DNA of 64,000 nt from Mixophyes australis (GCA_036250195.1 JAVHZZ010000004.1:144155729-144219728); one strand, 5' to 3'; shown: positions 36,111 to 48,705, counted from the stretch's first letter. A program made the numbers and translations. Notes: generated by a model from the sequence alone, not told the origin.

Positions 36111-36759
36111 CTGCCAAAGACAAGTCATTCATTGTTGAATATGATGGGAGCCCAAAGAAGTTGCTGTATTGTCGCCCAAAATTCCTCTTGTCGGCCCTGC
36201 CTGTGAAACAAAGGGGTAGACGTCTCCTGGTAAATAATCTAAATGTTTCCTGTTTTCCATCAAACTCATGGATCCCAACCAATTATCTCTCACCCACCTC
36301 CAATATCCCCCTTAATTTATATACTGTGTTATTTAAAATGAATAGAAAAGACGCAAATCCAGTTACTAAAAAAAGTTAGTAAAAAAAATATTTTTCTCTG
36401 ACATTTTGCTGTAGATGGAAATACTTTTAATGCGGTCGTGTGGGTTCAAATGATCATTCAATAGTTATGTTTTTTTTAGATATATGTTAGAGTTTTATTT
36501 CATGTGGAATGATTCATGAAAATTCTGCCATTGCTATTTAATTGAGGGAAAAGGGCACCTGTTAACTATATGTGTGTAAGTACTCTGTTGTTGCTATTTT
36601 GTGGGAGATTTGAAAAAAAGCAAAACATTGGTTTCCTACAGTGGCGCCTGTATAATTGCTGGTATTGCTGTAGTATGGGGTGGCGTGGTGGCGGCAATGC
36701 TGTAGTGTGTTTGGGGCTTAGTATTGTTAATAAGTAGGAGAGGGTATTGCTGTAATTTG

Positions 36760-37062
36760 GGGGGTGATGCCAGTTGCTGCAATGTGGGGGGTGATGCCGG
36801 ACGCTGTAATGTGGGGGGTCATGCTGGACGCTGTAATGTGGGTGGTGATGCTGGACGCTGTAATGTGGGGGGTGATGCTGGATTCTGTAATGTGGGGGGT
36901 TATGCCGGTTGCTGTAATGTGGGGGGTGATGACGGATGCTGTAATGTGGGGGGTGATGCCGGTTGCTGTAATGTGGGGGGTGATGCCGGTTGCTGTAATG
37001 TGGGGATCATGCTGGATGCTGTAATGTGGGGGGTCATGCCGGTTGCTGTAATGTGGGGGTGA
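36760..37062. repeat. Minisatellite, unit about 27 bp
   Basis: About 11 copies of TGCTGTAATGTGGGGGGTGA plus TGCCGGT, with regular exchanges such as GGACGC for GGTTGC. The unit is a multiple of three, so both forward frames stay open as Gly/Val/Cys-rich artefacts. Confidence 0.93.
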
Positions 37063-37199
37063 TTAATGTAGTATGAGTGTGTGTGGGGGGTTATTTATTG
37101 CTGTAATTTGGGCACTAATAATGTATTGTCATGGTATTTATTGATGTAATTGGGGTGCTAAGAATGCAATGTTGAAGGTCATTAGGAGAAATAATTCTC

Positions 37200-37223
37200 C
37201 CCCACACACACACACACACACAC
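37200..37223. repeat. (CA)n microsatellite
   Basis: CA dinucleotide run inside the right part of the hAT element. Confidence 0.85.
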
Positions 37224-37707
37224 TCATACTACATCATTTTGTACTGCACTAGCAACGCACACTGCGCGCCAGCATCAGTGTGCAACAATATAGTGCATAG
37301 AGCCCACAACACGTGGGCCTGTGTGCTTTAAATGCCAAGGCTGATTTTTAGTCCCAGTCCGGCCCTGACGGTGGCTTAGTGGTTATCACTTCTGCCTTAC
37401 AGCACTGGGGTTATAAGTTCAATTGCCAACTATGGCCTTATCTGTGAGGAGTTTGTATGTTCTCCCCGTGTTTGCGTGGGTTTCCTCCGGGTGCTCCAGT
37501 TTCCTCCCACACTCCAAAAACATACTGGTAGGTTATTTGGCTGCTAACAAATTAACCCTAGTCTGTGTGTCTGTCTGTGTGTGTGTGCATTAGGGAATTT
37601 AGACTGTAAGCCCCAATGTGGCAGGGACTGATGTGAGTGAGTTTTCTGTACAGCGATGCGGAATTAGTGGCGCTATATAAATAAATGGTGATGATGATGA
37701 TACATGT

Positions 37708-38610
37708 AAAGTGAGTGACGTACCGCGTGTATTTAACCATAGTACATTAAAAATGCATTATTGAAATAATAATAGAGCTGGTATTGGGGAGAGTACCATC
37801 ACTTAACTTGTTAATTAGCCTTCCCCAAGTAAGTGAATCTTACCGCCAGCAGGAATATTGCTGGCGATAGCAGTGTTATTACTGGCAGTAACCCTTTGAT
37901 ATATAGGGCGAAACGGAAAATAAAACGCTTTTGTCCATTGGTAGATCTGCCCTTTAGCCTGGATCTGGGTTTCATGCTTAATTACTAGTCATAATAAGAG
38001 TGGAGCATCACTTCTTCCCCTTTCTGTACCAGTACACTGATATATAAGCACTAGCTTTCGTTTTTCATAAGTCCTGGAAACATGAAAACCAGAAGAAAAA
38101 GTACAAAATTGTAATGCAAATTATTTTACAAAAATGCTAGAATACAGTTTCTCTCCCTTTTGTGACTTCATGCACCTATTTTGGCACAATCTGCTGTCTC
38201 TCTATATATAGTATGTTGCATTGACCTTACCCAATGCAGCATTTGTTAAACTGCGTTTTCCCATTCATTCAACTGAAGGGTGTCATAGTCAAGACATGAT
38301 TTTTTTTTTTTTGTTTCAAATAAATGTGCTTTTTAATGTATTTATTTGAAATGCCAAACACATACTGTACATACGAAGGAGCTCTTCCTATCCATTTTGT
38401 TTCCTCACAAAATGTTTATATTTTATTAGATTTGTTAGTACTTTGGTAAGTATTTTCTCCTAATAAGTTTTTCCTATTGCATTTCATAAGGCTTATGCTG
38501 TGAACTTATTGTTTTGGTTAGTCATCTTCAGTTGCAGTTGTAGGCTGACAGAAGAGAATCTTGAATGTTTACAATGTTTTACAATCAGGACAAGGAGTAC
38601 TACAGTAAGT
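37708..38610. other. Anonymous DNA
   Basis: AT-rich, no recognisable gene. Confidence 0.5.
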
Positions 38611-39460
38611 GGCCTGGACTGACCAAGGGGCCCGCTGCCTACGGATGATTCTGGCAGCAGCGAGCTTTCTGTGCTCTTTCTAATTCACCAGCCTGGCAGG
38701 GTAACGCTGCTTCACCCAGACCAGTGACAGTCGCCTGCCCATACGAAAGTGACAGTCTCAGTCAATTAATGTTGTGGTCTGACATCACATTCATCTTCCT
38801 GTTGTCGCTGTACAGTGAGGCTACAATCAATCTCAGTCTGACAGTCTGCATTGGAATTTCCAAAGGAAATCACCAGTGAGGGTGTGGAGAAGTCTAAAAG
38901 AGTCTGTAAGTTTAAGTGAGCATGTGGAGAGGTTTGAAGGGCTGGCATGTGTGGAAGTCTGTGTGGTATGTGTGAAGGACTGGTGGCAGGTAAGAGACAT
39001 GTGTGGAGATCTGGGAAGCATGGGAGGAGGTCTGATGGGCATGTTAAGGGCTTCAGGAATGTCTGAGGGCATATGGAGAGGTGTAATGAAATCTGAGTGT
39101 ATTTGGGTGCATTTTGTGGCATGTGGGGGTCTAAGGGCATGTGGGTGGTCTGAGTGGCATGTGGTGGAATTTTGGAGCAAGTGAGGAGCATGTAAGGGTA
39201 GTTTGGGATGAATGATGTGGGTGTGTCAAGTTTCTTTTTGGGATTTTGATTCATTCTCAAAATTAAGGGTAATGTGCTGCCCCTTTGAAGGTTGGCTGTA
39301 TATATTATATACTGTGTGATATGTATTGTGTTCGCTTGCACATTGGCTTTCCATAATGCACGTACCTATACATTTATTAAACAGACCCTAAAATTTCAGG
39401 ATCTAGACTAGAGACCAGCAGCAGGTTGTGAAAGTTGCAGTAACAGGTAATAGAGAATAA
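38611..39460. repeat. Degenerate hAT-like element with decayed minisatellite
   Basis: AGTGGCCTGGACTGACCAAG at 38611 recalls the CAGGGCCGGACTGGCC end of the 34192 element. At 38890-39200 a loose repeat of about 20 bp (GGCATGTGGAGAGGTCTGA type) is visible. Near 39415-39450, GACCAGCAGCAGGTTGTGAAAG resembles 22650-22665 inside the 19153 hAT. No matching right terminus or target duplication was found, so this is only a likely old relative. Confidence 0.4.
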
Positions 39461-40445
39461 CATAGTCCACCAACAGGGGAGGTGACACTTTAGTGACCAG
39501 TGGGCATGGGGAGACAGGTGTCGAGCAGCAGGATTGACATGGGGTTCTTGCCTGTTTCATTTGTACTGGAACCCACAATTTCTGATGGCAATATAGGGCC
39601 TCGTTTACAGCTAGAAGCAAATCAAGCTAGATGGTGCATGCCACCTACACAAACAGTGTTGCGATACAACGGGTACAACTGCACTTTTGTTTGCATGCAG
39701 GAAAAATGCAGCCTGCTTTTGCATATAGTTCAATTACAGGCAGCTTTATTGTTATTCTGTGATTTAAAGTTGAGCTAGGATGCTCTCCCTTTCCGTCTCA
39801 AAATCTGTTTGCACATTTTAACAAACCCCCTCCGCAGCTTAACATGTATATTTAAACATGTACTTTATTTTCTCAGTGAATTAGCACCAAAAGCACAGTG
39901 TGACTATATTATATGAGCTTATAATATAAAATATTAGGTAGAATAACAAGAAGTAGAATTAAAGCTGTAAAGCTGTAATGAACTAGACCCTCTCCACCTT
40001 TTTATTATCAGTATGAATCTGTGTAAGATTAATGTGCATCATTTACTATCCAATTAAATAGTACAGAGTAGCAGAAACCATGGATATATTAGAAATAAAT
40101 AAAAATATGAGGCAAGCAATATGAGCAGTAAAGTCCACAGTTAGGAATATATTAGGGGGAGATCTTGGTATGATCAGTTCTCCCGCTTACATTCTCCCTC
40201 CATAGTCTTTAAATACTGAAAATACTATCAGTATTTTGTTTATTGGGTAAAGGGTCTTTAGGGTGGGGATTTTTGGTTGGGGTGGTATATTGACGAACCA
40301 TTCACCGTTCAGTCTACTTTAGCTTAGTAAATGGTAGTAATTTATAAATGTTCCGTCTCTATACTTTTCAGCTGTATATGCCATATATTCTATGCTACCA
40401 ATATACATTGTTAATGTCTCTTTTCCCAACCACACACAACCTACA
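39461..40445. other. Anonymous DNA
   Basis: AT-rich, no recognisable gene; scattered weak similarity to the MITE at 40451 in the words around 39590-39780. Confidence 0.45.
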
Positions 40446-40450
40446 CAATG

Positions 40451-40778
40451 GGCCTGATTCATTAAGGAAAGTTAAGCAAGAAATTGAGTAAGTTTTCTTA
40501 CTTAAGTTTTCTGGATAAAACCATTTTGCAATTCAAGAGGTGCAAATTAGTTTAGTATTTTGCACATAAGGAAAATACTGCCTGTTTTCTCATGTAGCAC
40601 ACAAATACTCGATAGCTTATTTGTACACTGAAATTTAAAGTTGATCTAGAAAAAAAAAGCCAGTATTTTCCTTATGTGCAAAATAATAAACTAATATGCC
40701 TCCCTTGCATTGTGACATGGTTTTGTCCAGGAGAAAAGCTAAGTAAAAAAAATAGTACTTTCATTAATGAATCAGACC
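40451..40778. mobile_element. Palindromic MITE, 328 bp
   Basis: Ends GGCCTGATTCATTAA and TTAATGAATCAGACC form an inverted repeat, flanked by CAATG on both sides (40446-40450 and 40779-40783). An inner pair (AGTATTTTGCACATAAGGAA against TTCCTTATGTGCAAAATA) makes it a long hairpin. No coding capacity. The superfamily is uncertain; the 46298-46654 element has the same termini. Confidence 0.82.
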
Positions 40779-41070
40779 CAATGTCCCTCTCACTGCCATA
40801 GAAAGAAGGCAACTGGCAGAATATGTTGAATTGTGACTGGTAAGAGAGAGCCTTGAAAGATGATGGTATTTTGTATAGAGAGCAGGAAGTCCACTGTGTC
40901 AGCCCCCAGTAGTGCAGGCTCATTACTGTAAAGCAGATGAAAGCATACCCTTAACCACCATCAGAAGTATAGTTCTAACTATACAAGTGGGCAAGAGATC
41001 AAGCTGTGGGAGAAGTGGAAATTAAAAACAAACAAACTGCTGATTTGATAACATAATGATAGTCAACTAA

Positions 41071-41419
41071 AGCTGGGTACGCACTACCAAAAAACCGCTT
41101 CCACAATCATGTTTTATCGCACCAAAGGACAACGTATGGGTTTATTTGGTTTTCTAAACTTCCTTAAAATCACGATCAATGATGGAATGATGTCGGGCAA
41201 ATGTGGAAGTGTGTGTGCGCTTATGCTCAGCAGAATAGGCAGATCTCTATAGCCACGATCTTTTCAGCAGGTGGTTATGAGAGATGAAGAGCAAAGATCT
41301 GAAGGTAAATCGTGTTGGTGTGTACACATAAATCTGCCTGATTATCAGAACTTTCAGTCGTTTGTAAATTTGTTACAGAAATCACATCTGTAGTAATTTT
41401 CTGTATTGCGTACCCAGGT
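41071..41419. mobile_element. Harbinger-like MITE with TAA duplication, 349 bp
   Basis: Starts AGCTGGGTACGCACTA and ends TTGCGTACCCAGGT. TAA on both sides (41068-41070 and 41420-41422) fits the TWA target of PIF/Harbinger. The ends match those of the element at 52959-53355. No transposase. Confidence 0.8.
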
Positions 41420-41422
41420 TAA

Positions 41423-42799
41423 GTTAGAAAAAGCACTCGGAGAGCCATTTAAACAATGTTTCTTTATCCCCATACTATAAAAATATTGGATAGAGCCTAG
41501 AGAGTCTGATCATAAACACAAAGCAAAAAAAAAACAAGAAAAAAAGCTTTAAGTGCTGAAATTTATTGATAAAATATTCTAGTAAAATAAATAATCTTAT
41601 TAAGAAGATCAAGGTAGCAATATTCCAGAGGAAAAACACACAATACTACTTGACTGCAGTTGTGTTACATGCTTTATGAAAAGCAATGAATGACATCACC
41701 ACCACCACTCACCACTGAGATTTTATACAGCCTTTTATTCAGCTCCATCAAAAATAAGAGAAAAAAAATCACACCACACACTGAAAGTGCCAAATTAAAT
41801 CAGCACTGCACGGTAAATCAGACAAACTCTTGCCACCAGGGAGTCTGCATTTAAATGTGAAGACACCAATGTTAAAGTTTTTTCAAAAGTCATATCCACG
41901 GAAGTAAAATGGTCAAGGATTGCTAGTTTCTGACTGCGTTTCAAATGTTTGATTTGCAGTGCTACATTGGAAATGTCAATGATAATGCAAAACACTATGT
42001 GGGTCATCCAAATAATAAACATGAATCCTTAAATGGAGTATTGTTAGCGTGTCAATGCTACACAATGCAGTACATATTAGGTGCTCCAACTAATACAATT
42101 AGCTTAAGTAAATGCTTCACTTGTAGACATCACTTCAGAGATTGCAAGTATTTGAACATATTAGCCAAAGGACTGTTAAACATGAGATCTGCAAAAATGT
42201 AATCAATTTGAATAGGTGGGAATGTATTATACTTGCTGAATGGAGGCAGTGAGTGACATAAAAGTAATTAACAGCATCCAGTGTGGGGGAGTGACTTATC
42301 CTGACAGGCAAATGCCTGACTGCTGTTAATTACTTTGATGTTAATCCCTTCCTCTATTCTGCAAGTTATATTCCCCCAAACCTCTGGGTCACAAGTTCAA
42401 ATTTATACAAATGTGTTAACCCTTTTTGGACAAGAAATTATAATTGTGAAGCTAAATGTCCTGGAGGTAAATAATCCCCTATACTGTTTTTAGAATTATG
42501 CTGTATCATGATATATTTTAGTTCTATATTCATTAACATTAGATTCAGGATAACTAAAGTGGCTTTTATGCATGTCACACACAGTCACTGCTGTTGCCTC
42601 TTCCTGGTTTGATAACCACATGTATGACATTTGGTGTGAGGAATGCTAGTGGAGTAGTTTGGTAGGTGTCAGCAATCATGGTGGTCAACGAGAGAGAAAT
42701 ACAGCTCAGTTGTAGAATGTCCTGAGTATGAAAAGATAGGCCTCAGGAAGAACAGGCAGTGCACCTTAGGATCAGTACTTATTTAGAGTCAAGAGGGTT
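41423..42799. other. Anonymous DNA
   Basis: AT-rich, with no recognisable gene. Confidence 0.5.
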
Positions 42800-42807
42800 C
42801 TCTATTT

Positions 42808-43006
42808 CATACTTGCCAACTTATGGCAAGTATGGTCCGGGAGCTGCAGTGGGACGGTGGGCGTGCAGGAGGCGGGTCTCCAAAAATCGCGTCAAATTCC
42901 CGGTGAAACGCGGCGATTTGGGCCAAATTCTGCCTGATGCGGGAGATTGCCATACACTCCCGGGAGTCCGTGAGACTCATCCGAAATGCGGGAGTTGGCA
43001 AGTATG
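42808..43006. mobile_element. hAT MITE, 199 bp
   Basis: Perfect 14-bp inverted ends CATACTTGCCAACT and AGTTGGCAAGTATG with a perfect 8-bp duplication CTCTATTT (42800-42807 and 43007-43014). The interior is GC-rich with CGGGAG/CTCCCG words in both orientations. It stands out from its AT-rich surroundings. Confidence 0.92.
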
Positions 43007-43449
43007 CTCTATTTAGATATGGATTAGTTTAGTGTGACTGGGTAAGTGTAAGATCTGCATCACCTGTGGTAGTGTGTCAAGGTAAGTGTTATGCAGGGTA
43101 GTGATATAGTAGTCTAGTGGCCTGCCCAACAATGGCAATTCCTGTAACGGTTGTGGGAGGAAGATTGCCGGGGAGTCTCTATGAATCTCCATGTGCCTGC
43201 CATTCCAAACGGTCTCAATTAGGGCAGAAGAAGACAAAGATACCACACAAATTTATAGATTACAAATAGGGGAAACCCATATGTGGCAGGCTGTGTTATA
43301 TTGACCATTCTTTAAAAATGAGCTTTAGGTGGACACTACAGTTAAGAGTTAAAACTAATTGCCCACCAAATTCATTTTGTTGTTTCATAACACTTGCCAG
43401 GAGTCTTGTGTTGCACCTGGTCTTTCTGGGCTCTTGATGTTTACAATGT

Positions 43450-43570
43450 TGCCACATTGCTCTCTGCACTCCTACCTTGGTGGGCTCTTTTTCATACAGG
43501 CATGTGTTATCGATTGACAACATATTGAGGAAGGAGTGAGGAGAGCATCGCCGGAGGACAGCATAGACTA
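43450..43570 (-). repeat. Dispersed repeat of unknown family, copy B
   Basis: Counterpart of 17065-17190 (see there). Minus-strand translation includes DNTCLYEKEPTKVG, against NQQYLYEKAHLG in copy A. Here the CCCACCAAGGTAGG following it resembles a splice donor. No family name can be assigned. Confidence 0.5.
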
Positions 43571-43589
43571 CAGACCCATTGGATCGCAA

Positions 43590-44605
43590 GAATAAAATAG
43601 TATGTGCTAATTTATAACTTATGGAACTCCACCCAGAATTGTATTTTCAATTTTGTGTGAAGCTATCCTTTAAATTCTGAAAAGGCCATAACAGTAATGG
43701 TATGGTAATAATGGCGTGTGCATATTCTTCACATTGTGTCCTTTATGTGAGTTTTTTTCACGTGTTTGTAAATATGCACAGCCACTGTGGATACTCTGTA
43801 TCGAATAATATAGCTTGAGCCCATGTCTATCCCAACGACATTGCAGATACTGCCAGATTGCTTGAAAGCTAGCAGGTCAGTGATAAACTAGAGAGCATAT
43901 ATAGGGCCGCATGTGTTATCAGACAATCATAGAAGAAGAATTATTGTGAGCAGCTTTGGCCCTTAATAATATGTTATCACAACCCCTTTACAACTTGTCA
44001 TCTACCTTATATTTAAGACATCCAGTCTTGTAGAGCATGAGATGATACTTGTGCACTTTAACTTTCTCAGTGCAATCTAAATTGCTATAGTATAGACTGA
44101 ATAGTTATATCATAGCTTGAATCTAACCTGAAATGACAATGTCAATACATAAGGCAGGCATATTTCTCACTTTTGTCGCTATGCTGCTTTGGCTCAATCT
44201 AATTGGTACTCTGTCAGCGACAAAAAATAAATTACATCACATACCTACACTCGCAATCACACATTTAACAGTAACCATGACGTACATTCATATGCGTACA
44301 TACTGTATACTGCACACCTACACATTCACACACTTGCATGCCCCACGCAATTACCTTCCCACTCATAATGATTAACATCTAATGTTACAGTGATACCATA
44401 AGATACATTTTCAATTACACAAATCATAAAAAGACTACAGGGGAGACAAGGCAAGACAAGCAATTGTGAGATACTTCCCTTCATGTGAGAGGCAAGGGAG
44501 CACAGGCTGCAAAATGTGACAATGAGGACATTATCCGGGCCTTTCTGATAGTGCTCCTGTTACCCTATGTTTTTGTCTCACTCAATTCCTCTCACAGTGT
44601 GCTGT
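43590..44605. other. Anonymous DNA
   Basis: No gene or known repeat seen. Confidence 0.5.
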
Positions 44606-44612
44606 GCTAACA

Positions 44613-44653
44613 TATATATGTTTATATATATATATATATATACATACACATAC

Positions 44654-44696
<43 letters not shown>
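44613..44696. repeat. (TA)n microsatellite, interrupted
   Basis: Two TA runs separated by ACATACACATACA. Confidence 0.93.
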
Positions 44697-44697
<1 letters not shown>

Positions 44698-45618
44698 CTT
44701 TACTGATCAGTATCGTACACAATCTTCTTATCATTTTCAGCCTTTCTGCATCACTCTCTTGCTCCTTAGTTATGTGCTCACCTGTCTGCCATTATCATAC
44801 CCTTACCACTACACCTCCCTTTCTCTCTAAACCCCTGCCCTCTCACCCAACTGCATTCTTCTATCACTCATTTCAACTGTCTTGTGAATCCCATTTCCTC
44901 CTATACACTTTCTATGTCTAAGCTCTGGCACTCTCTTCTTACCTCTCTCTCATTCTCTTCTCTCTTTTTACCTTCTCTTCAGTTTCAGAAAGAGAGCTCA
45001 GAGCGACATCACCATGGTAATACGGTTATGGGGATTGCTAGAGAAGGAGCGAGAGAGAATGTGAAAAGTGTGAGCAGAAGTGATGGAAAGGATGGGGGTA
45101 GAGGAGCACAGAAAAGGGAAAGATGGTAAAAGAAGCACCCACAGGAGAAAAAGAGTGAGATGGGGAAGAAATAGTGTGGAGGAAATGATTAGAAAGGGGT
45201 GTGTGATCAGTGGGTGTATTTCTACGTGTGCTGGGAGGAAGGCTATGCATGTGCTAGACTGCTTTTCTGAGGATTTGTGTGAACTAATAGAGGAGGAAGT
45301 GAAGGGATGAGGGTGTGCTGTTCTGTGTTAAGAAACTGCAGGGAAGTTGTATTATATAAAGTAGGTTTTAGGATGAGGATGACAATGCTACAGGGCTAGT
45401 TGTGTGTGTAGCCCGTGTGGTAGAATAGGGAGGTGGAGGATGGGGCTCCGACAATGCAGCCTGTATGCAAGTGTGTTTGAATGGGAAGCAGCAAGCAATG
45501 CTATTGCTTCTCAGTACTAAAAGGTGGGTATTATTGCAGAAGGGCTTATAACATCTTACTCTGCTCCTCATTTGGCCTGGTAGATTGTGTGCTTAGTGTT
45601 AGTAATGGCTAGATGTTG

Positions 45619-45619
<1 letters not shown>
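44697..45619. other. Anonymous DNA, pyrimidine- then purine-rich
   Basis: C/T-rich at 44740-44990 and A/G-rich at 45040-45320. The compositional switch opens small frames on both strands; none shows a protein motif. Confidence 0.45.

Positions 45620-45662
<43 letters not shown>
45620..45662. repeat. (TA)n microsatellite
   Basis: About 43 bases of TA. Confidence 0.95.
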
Positions 45663-45664
<2 letters not shown>

Positions 45665-46294
45665 ATAGAGCATTAAGTTTGAGTGGATGTGTTTGACAAG
45701 GTTAAGCTATGTATATGACTAAATCCATATTTTATTATATGATCCATGTGTTAAATAAACATGACCGAGTGGTGACACTTTAATGTGTAGCATTAATTAA
45801 CCTTTTATAGTGATTTAAAAAAAATTGCAGTGACAGAGCATCAAGCAGCTACCAATAATGTAACATGCAACACATACTAGATAACACAGAGTTAGAGATT
45901 CATTACAGTAAGTACACACAACCATCTTGAAATAAAACTTGCTCTTCAAGCTATAACCCACCTTTTTCCAGCCAGGTTAAATCGTATCATAAAAATTGAT
46001 GGCTTCAAGTGGAGAATGTAACCCATTCCTTTAGTGATCAATGTTCTAAAACTCTCACAAACCCAGTAATTAGTGTAGTCAATGCCAGTCAGAGGAATCA
46101 CAGCCTGTAGCTATAGCATCTGGCACTATGGGTATACATTTCTGAATATGGTGGACAATAGCTACCAAAGTATTTTACATGAAAGACTCTTCTAATATAC
46201 AGAACCTGATACTTACAGACATCTTTATGTTAAACAGAGCTCAATTGCCAACACACAACTTAACATGTTATGTTCACTTTGTGTCACAGCCAAT
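45663..46294. other. Anonymous DNA
   Basis: No recognisable features. Confidence 0.5.
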
Positions 46295-46297
46295 ATA

Positions 46298-46654
46298 GGA
46301 CCTGATTCATCAAGGAACATAAATGCCAATTTTGTGCGTATAATCCACAAATTTAATCAGCTCATGCGCAGAACTGGACCATACGCAACTAAACTCAGTA
46401 ACATTTTATCATTAATGCCTCCCCTATATTATTAACAGATGGTTTGAATAGGTTTTTCTTTTCTGCATTAGGTATTGGACGTACCCTACAGTGTCTTCTG
46501 TAGTAGAACTGAGCAGAATTACATTTGAGTTCATCAGCACACGTATCTTCAGATCTGCTCCTTGTTAAATTTGGTCGTACGTATGCTCTAATTCAGTGCA
46601 TTTCAAAACAAACACAGATTGCGTTCAGTATGCGTTCCTTGATCAATCAGGCCC
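46298..46654. mobile_element. Palindromic MITE, 357 bp
   Basis: Ends GGACCTGATTCATCAAGG and CCTTGATCAATCAGGCCC form an imperfect inverted repeat, flanked by ATA on both sides. Same terminal family as 40451-40778 but more diverged inside. Confidence 0.75.
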
Positions 46655-46657
46655 ATA

Positions 46658-48560
46658 TTGTCTTCTATCTTCACCTTTTTACATGATTACATGAAGTTTG
46701 CAATCTGCTGGGCAGATATAAATATTTATGATTATTATTGAGAGGGTGAGCATCCAGTTTAATGAAAGGAGCATGCTCACTGTGCTACTGAGACATTTCT
46801 GTAATATAATCTAACTGTAAGAAGTTTGTCAGTTTTCAGCACATTGGCTATATATAATCTGATGAGATTAGTGTCACATAATCTTCATCTCACAAAACAG
46901 CCCACAGTTAATTTAAATAATGCCTAAGAAATATTGACAGGAAGTATAAGAAAGAGGGAGAGGCAAAATATCTGATTTTTTTGTAAAAAGCTGAACTGGA
47001 CATTGCAATTAGGGTATTAATACGGCTCTACGATTATTGCTAGATTTTTAAAAATTGGAAGATAGGTACATTTTAAAGAGGAACAAACTTGTTAAACAAT
47101 ATTCAACATATACAGAGTGCAAAAAAATCAGACTGCTGTATACAGCAAGAGTAATATGAAAAAGGAAGATTAGAGCATATTTGAAATAAGCAAGTAATAT
47201 TACAAATCTGGTATGCTACTGTAAATATCTGTAAATATGGGAAACTACTGCAATATTATGAACGGTGAAAAGAGAGTTTTCCTGAGAGCAGAATTATATA
47301 AACAGAGGGATTTTTACAGATTTTTAGGAGGTATTTTATTTAAGTAGTAGTGTCGATAAGGTAAATCTGAGCAAATATTATACAATGAAAGAACAACAAC
47401 AATTCCATGGCCATGTGATGTTTTTAAAGTGATCTAACAAGCAGGGGAAATTATAACAGGCTTGATTCTTTGTGAAATTCCAATTCTTTGCAGTCATTCT
47501 GGTGAACATCCTGTGTATTGTGTATAAGGTCCACAGGGACCCAGTTTCCAGCACATGCTTACAAATAGCCACACATTTAAATACAAACATGTCACATGTT
47601 GATTTGTTGCCTAGATTTATATTTTGGGTTATTACAACACTATCAATATTTCCATTCCCACCCAGCTAGTCAACCATTGTTCAAATAGTTGGTTGGGTGT
47701 TTTTAACTGCGTGATATATTAAAGTCACTAATGACGTTGTGTATCCTAGGACGACAGCAAGTAGTGAGTGGTTACAATATTGTTAGTTGTTTTAACCAAT
47801 ACTTGCATTTCAAAATATACAGGTTTTTTTTAACATGTGACCCAATTTGATGCCACAACAATTGATGGACCACAACAGAAATCCTATGGTTTAGCGAGAA
47901 AGTGTCCAGTGTTGTTGGATGAGGGTTCAAAAAAAGATGTTGGCTAAGGTCTATGAGGACATAATATGTAAATAACTTGAAAAGTCCTGAGGATCCTTAT
48001 TTTTCTATTAAAATCAAGACACCTTAAACCCATGTTTTTTGGTCTGTGATTTTATCCAATGCCTGAATTTCAGTTCAGGATTCCTTAAATTAAAATATCT
48101 TACTGTGACTGGCAAAAAAAAACAATTTAGTTTTTAAAATGGAAAACAAAGGGCAGTTTAATATCAACTATTCTAGCGCATTCAAGGTACACCAAATCAA
48201 TTTAGGAAGATAGTACTCTACTATCACTTTCAGAGACACAATGCAGGATACATGAGCTATTGCACTCACATGACTCCCAAGGTGCACTTCTATTCACCTT
48301 GCCTCAGGCAGCATATTTATGGTACTTGAAACTGAGGTCCCCTTGGCTGCCTCTCATCAAACTTCTCTTTCTAGTACCTCTTGTAGTGCTCATTGTGTCA
48401 CCTTGCTCAATGCTCCTCACGGACTGCCTGCAGTCTGTATGACGTTATCACTATTCCTACAGATTATGCACTGCAAGGTATGGTGTCAGCAGAAAGGCTA
48501 TATGAGATACTGGAGAAAGACAGGGATGTTAACTATAGGGTATTGGACAGGCATTGCTTG
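46658..48560. other. Anonymous AT-rich DNA
   Basis: No recognisable gene over 1.9 kb. Confidence 0.5.
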
Positions 48561-48571
48561 GCACAGTGCTC

Positions 48572-48705
48572 AGATTAGAAATAGAGCAGTGCTAATATAA
48601 TCAATTGGGCAGAGTGTTGATATAATCAAGTGGAGCACAATACTGGTATAATCACAATGTTACCACAATGAATAGGGACAGTGTCGGTATAATCAATTGG
48701 TGTAG
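48572..48705. repeat. Degenerate tandem repeat, unit about 27-34 bp
   Basis: Four to five loose copies of a unit containing AGTG(T)TGGTATAATCAATTGG, with some copies partly lost. It may lie inside an old DNA transposon, but no ends were found. Confidence 0.6.

Larger units (their letters stand above)
34192..37367. mobile_element. Non-autonomous hAT element, 3.2 kb, in the SINE head
   Basis: Ends CAGGGCCGGACTGG and CCAGTCCGGCCCTG are perfect 14-bp inverted repeats, flanked by the perfect 8-bp duplication ACGGTGGC (34184-34191 and 37368-37375). It holds three separate tandem arrays and an AATCAGGTAAGTTC donor-like site near 35648-35661. No transposase frame. Perfect duplication and ends suggest a young insertion. 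Its terminus is nearly the same as that of the 19153-22948 element. Confidence 0.95.
34177..37700 (+). mobile_element. tRNA-headed SINE (about 340 bp) split by a hAT
   Basis: Head GGGCAGCACGGTGGC, then, after the hAT, TTAGTGGTTATCAC and GTTCAATTGCC, which resemble the A and B boxes of a tRNA-type RNA polymerase III promoter. The centre has TTCTCCCCGTGTTTGCGTGG and TTTCCTCCGGGTGCTCC, a block conserved in V-SINE-type vertebrate elements. The tail is GCGCTATATAAATAAATGG then (TGA)n. Flanks are the 7-bp duplication TACATGT (34170-34176 and 37701-37707). Removing the hAT and one 8-bp repeat leaves a continuous SINE. It depends on a LINE partner for movement. Confidence 0.9.

Noticed and set aside
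38766..39341. 191-codon minus-strand frame rich in Pro, His and Thr
   Set aside because: It lies on a decayed minisatellite; no domain motif and the composition matches the repeat.
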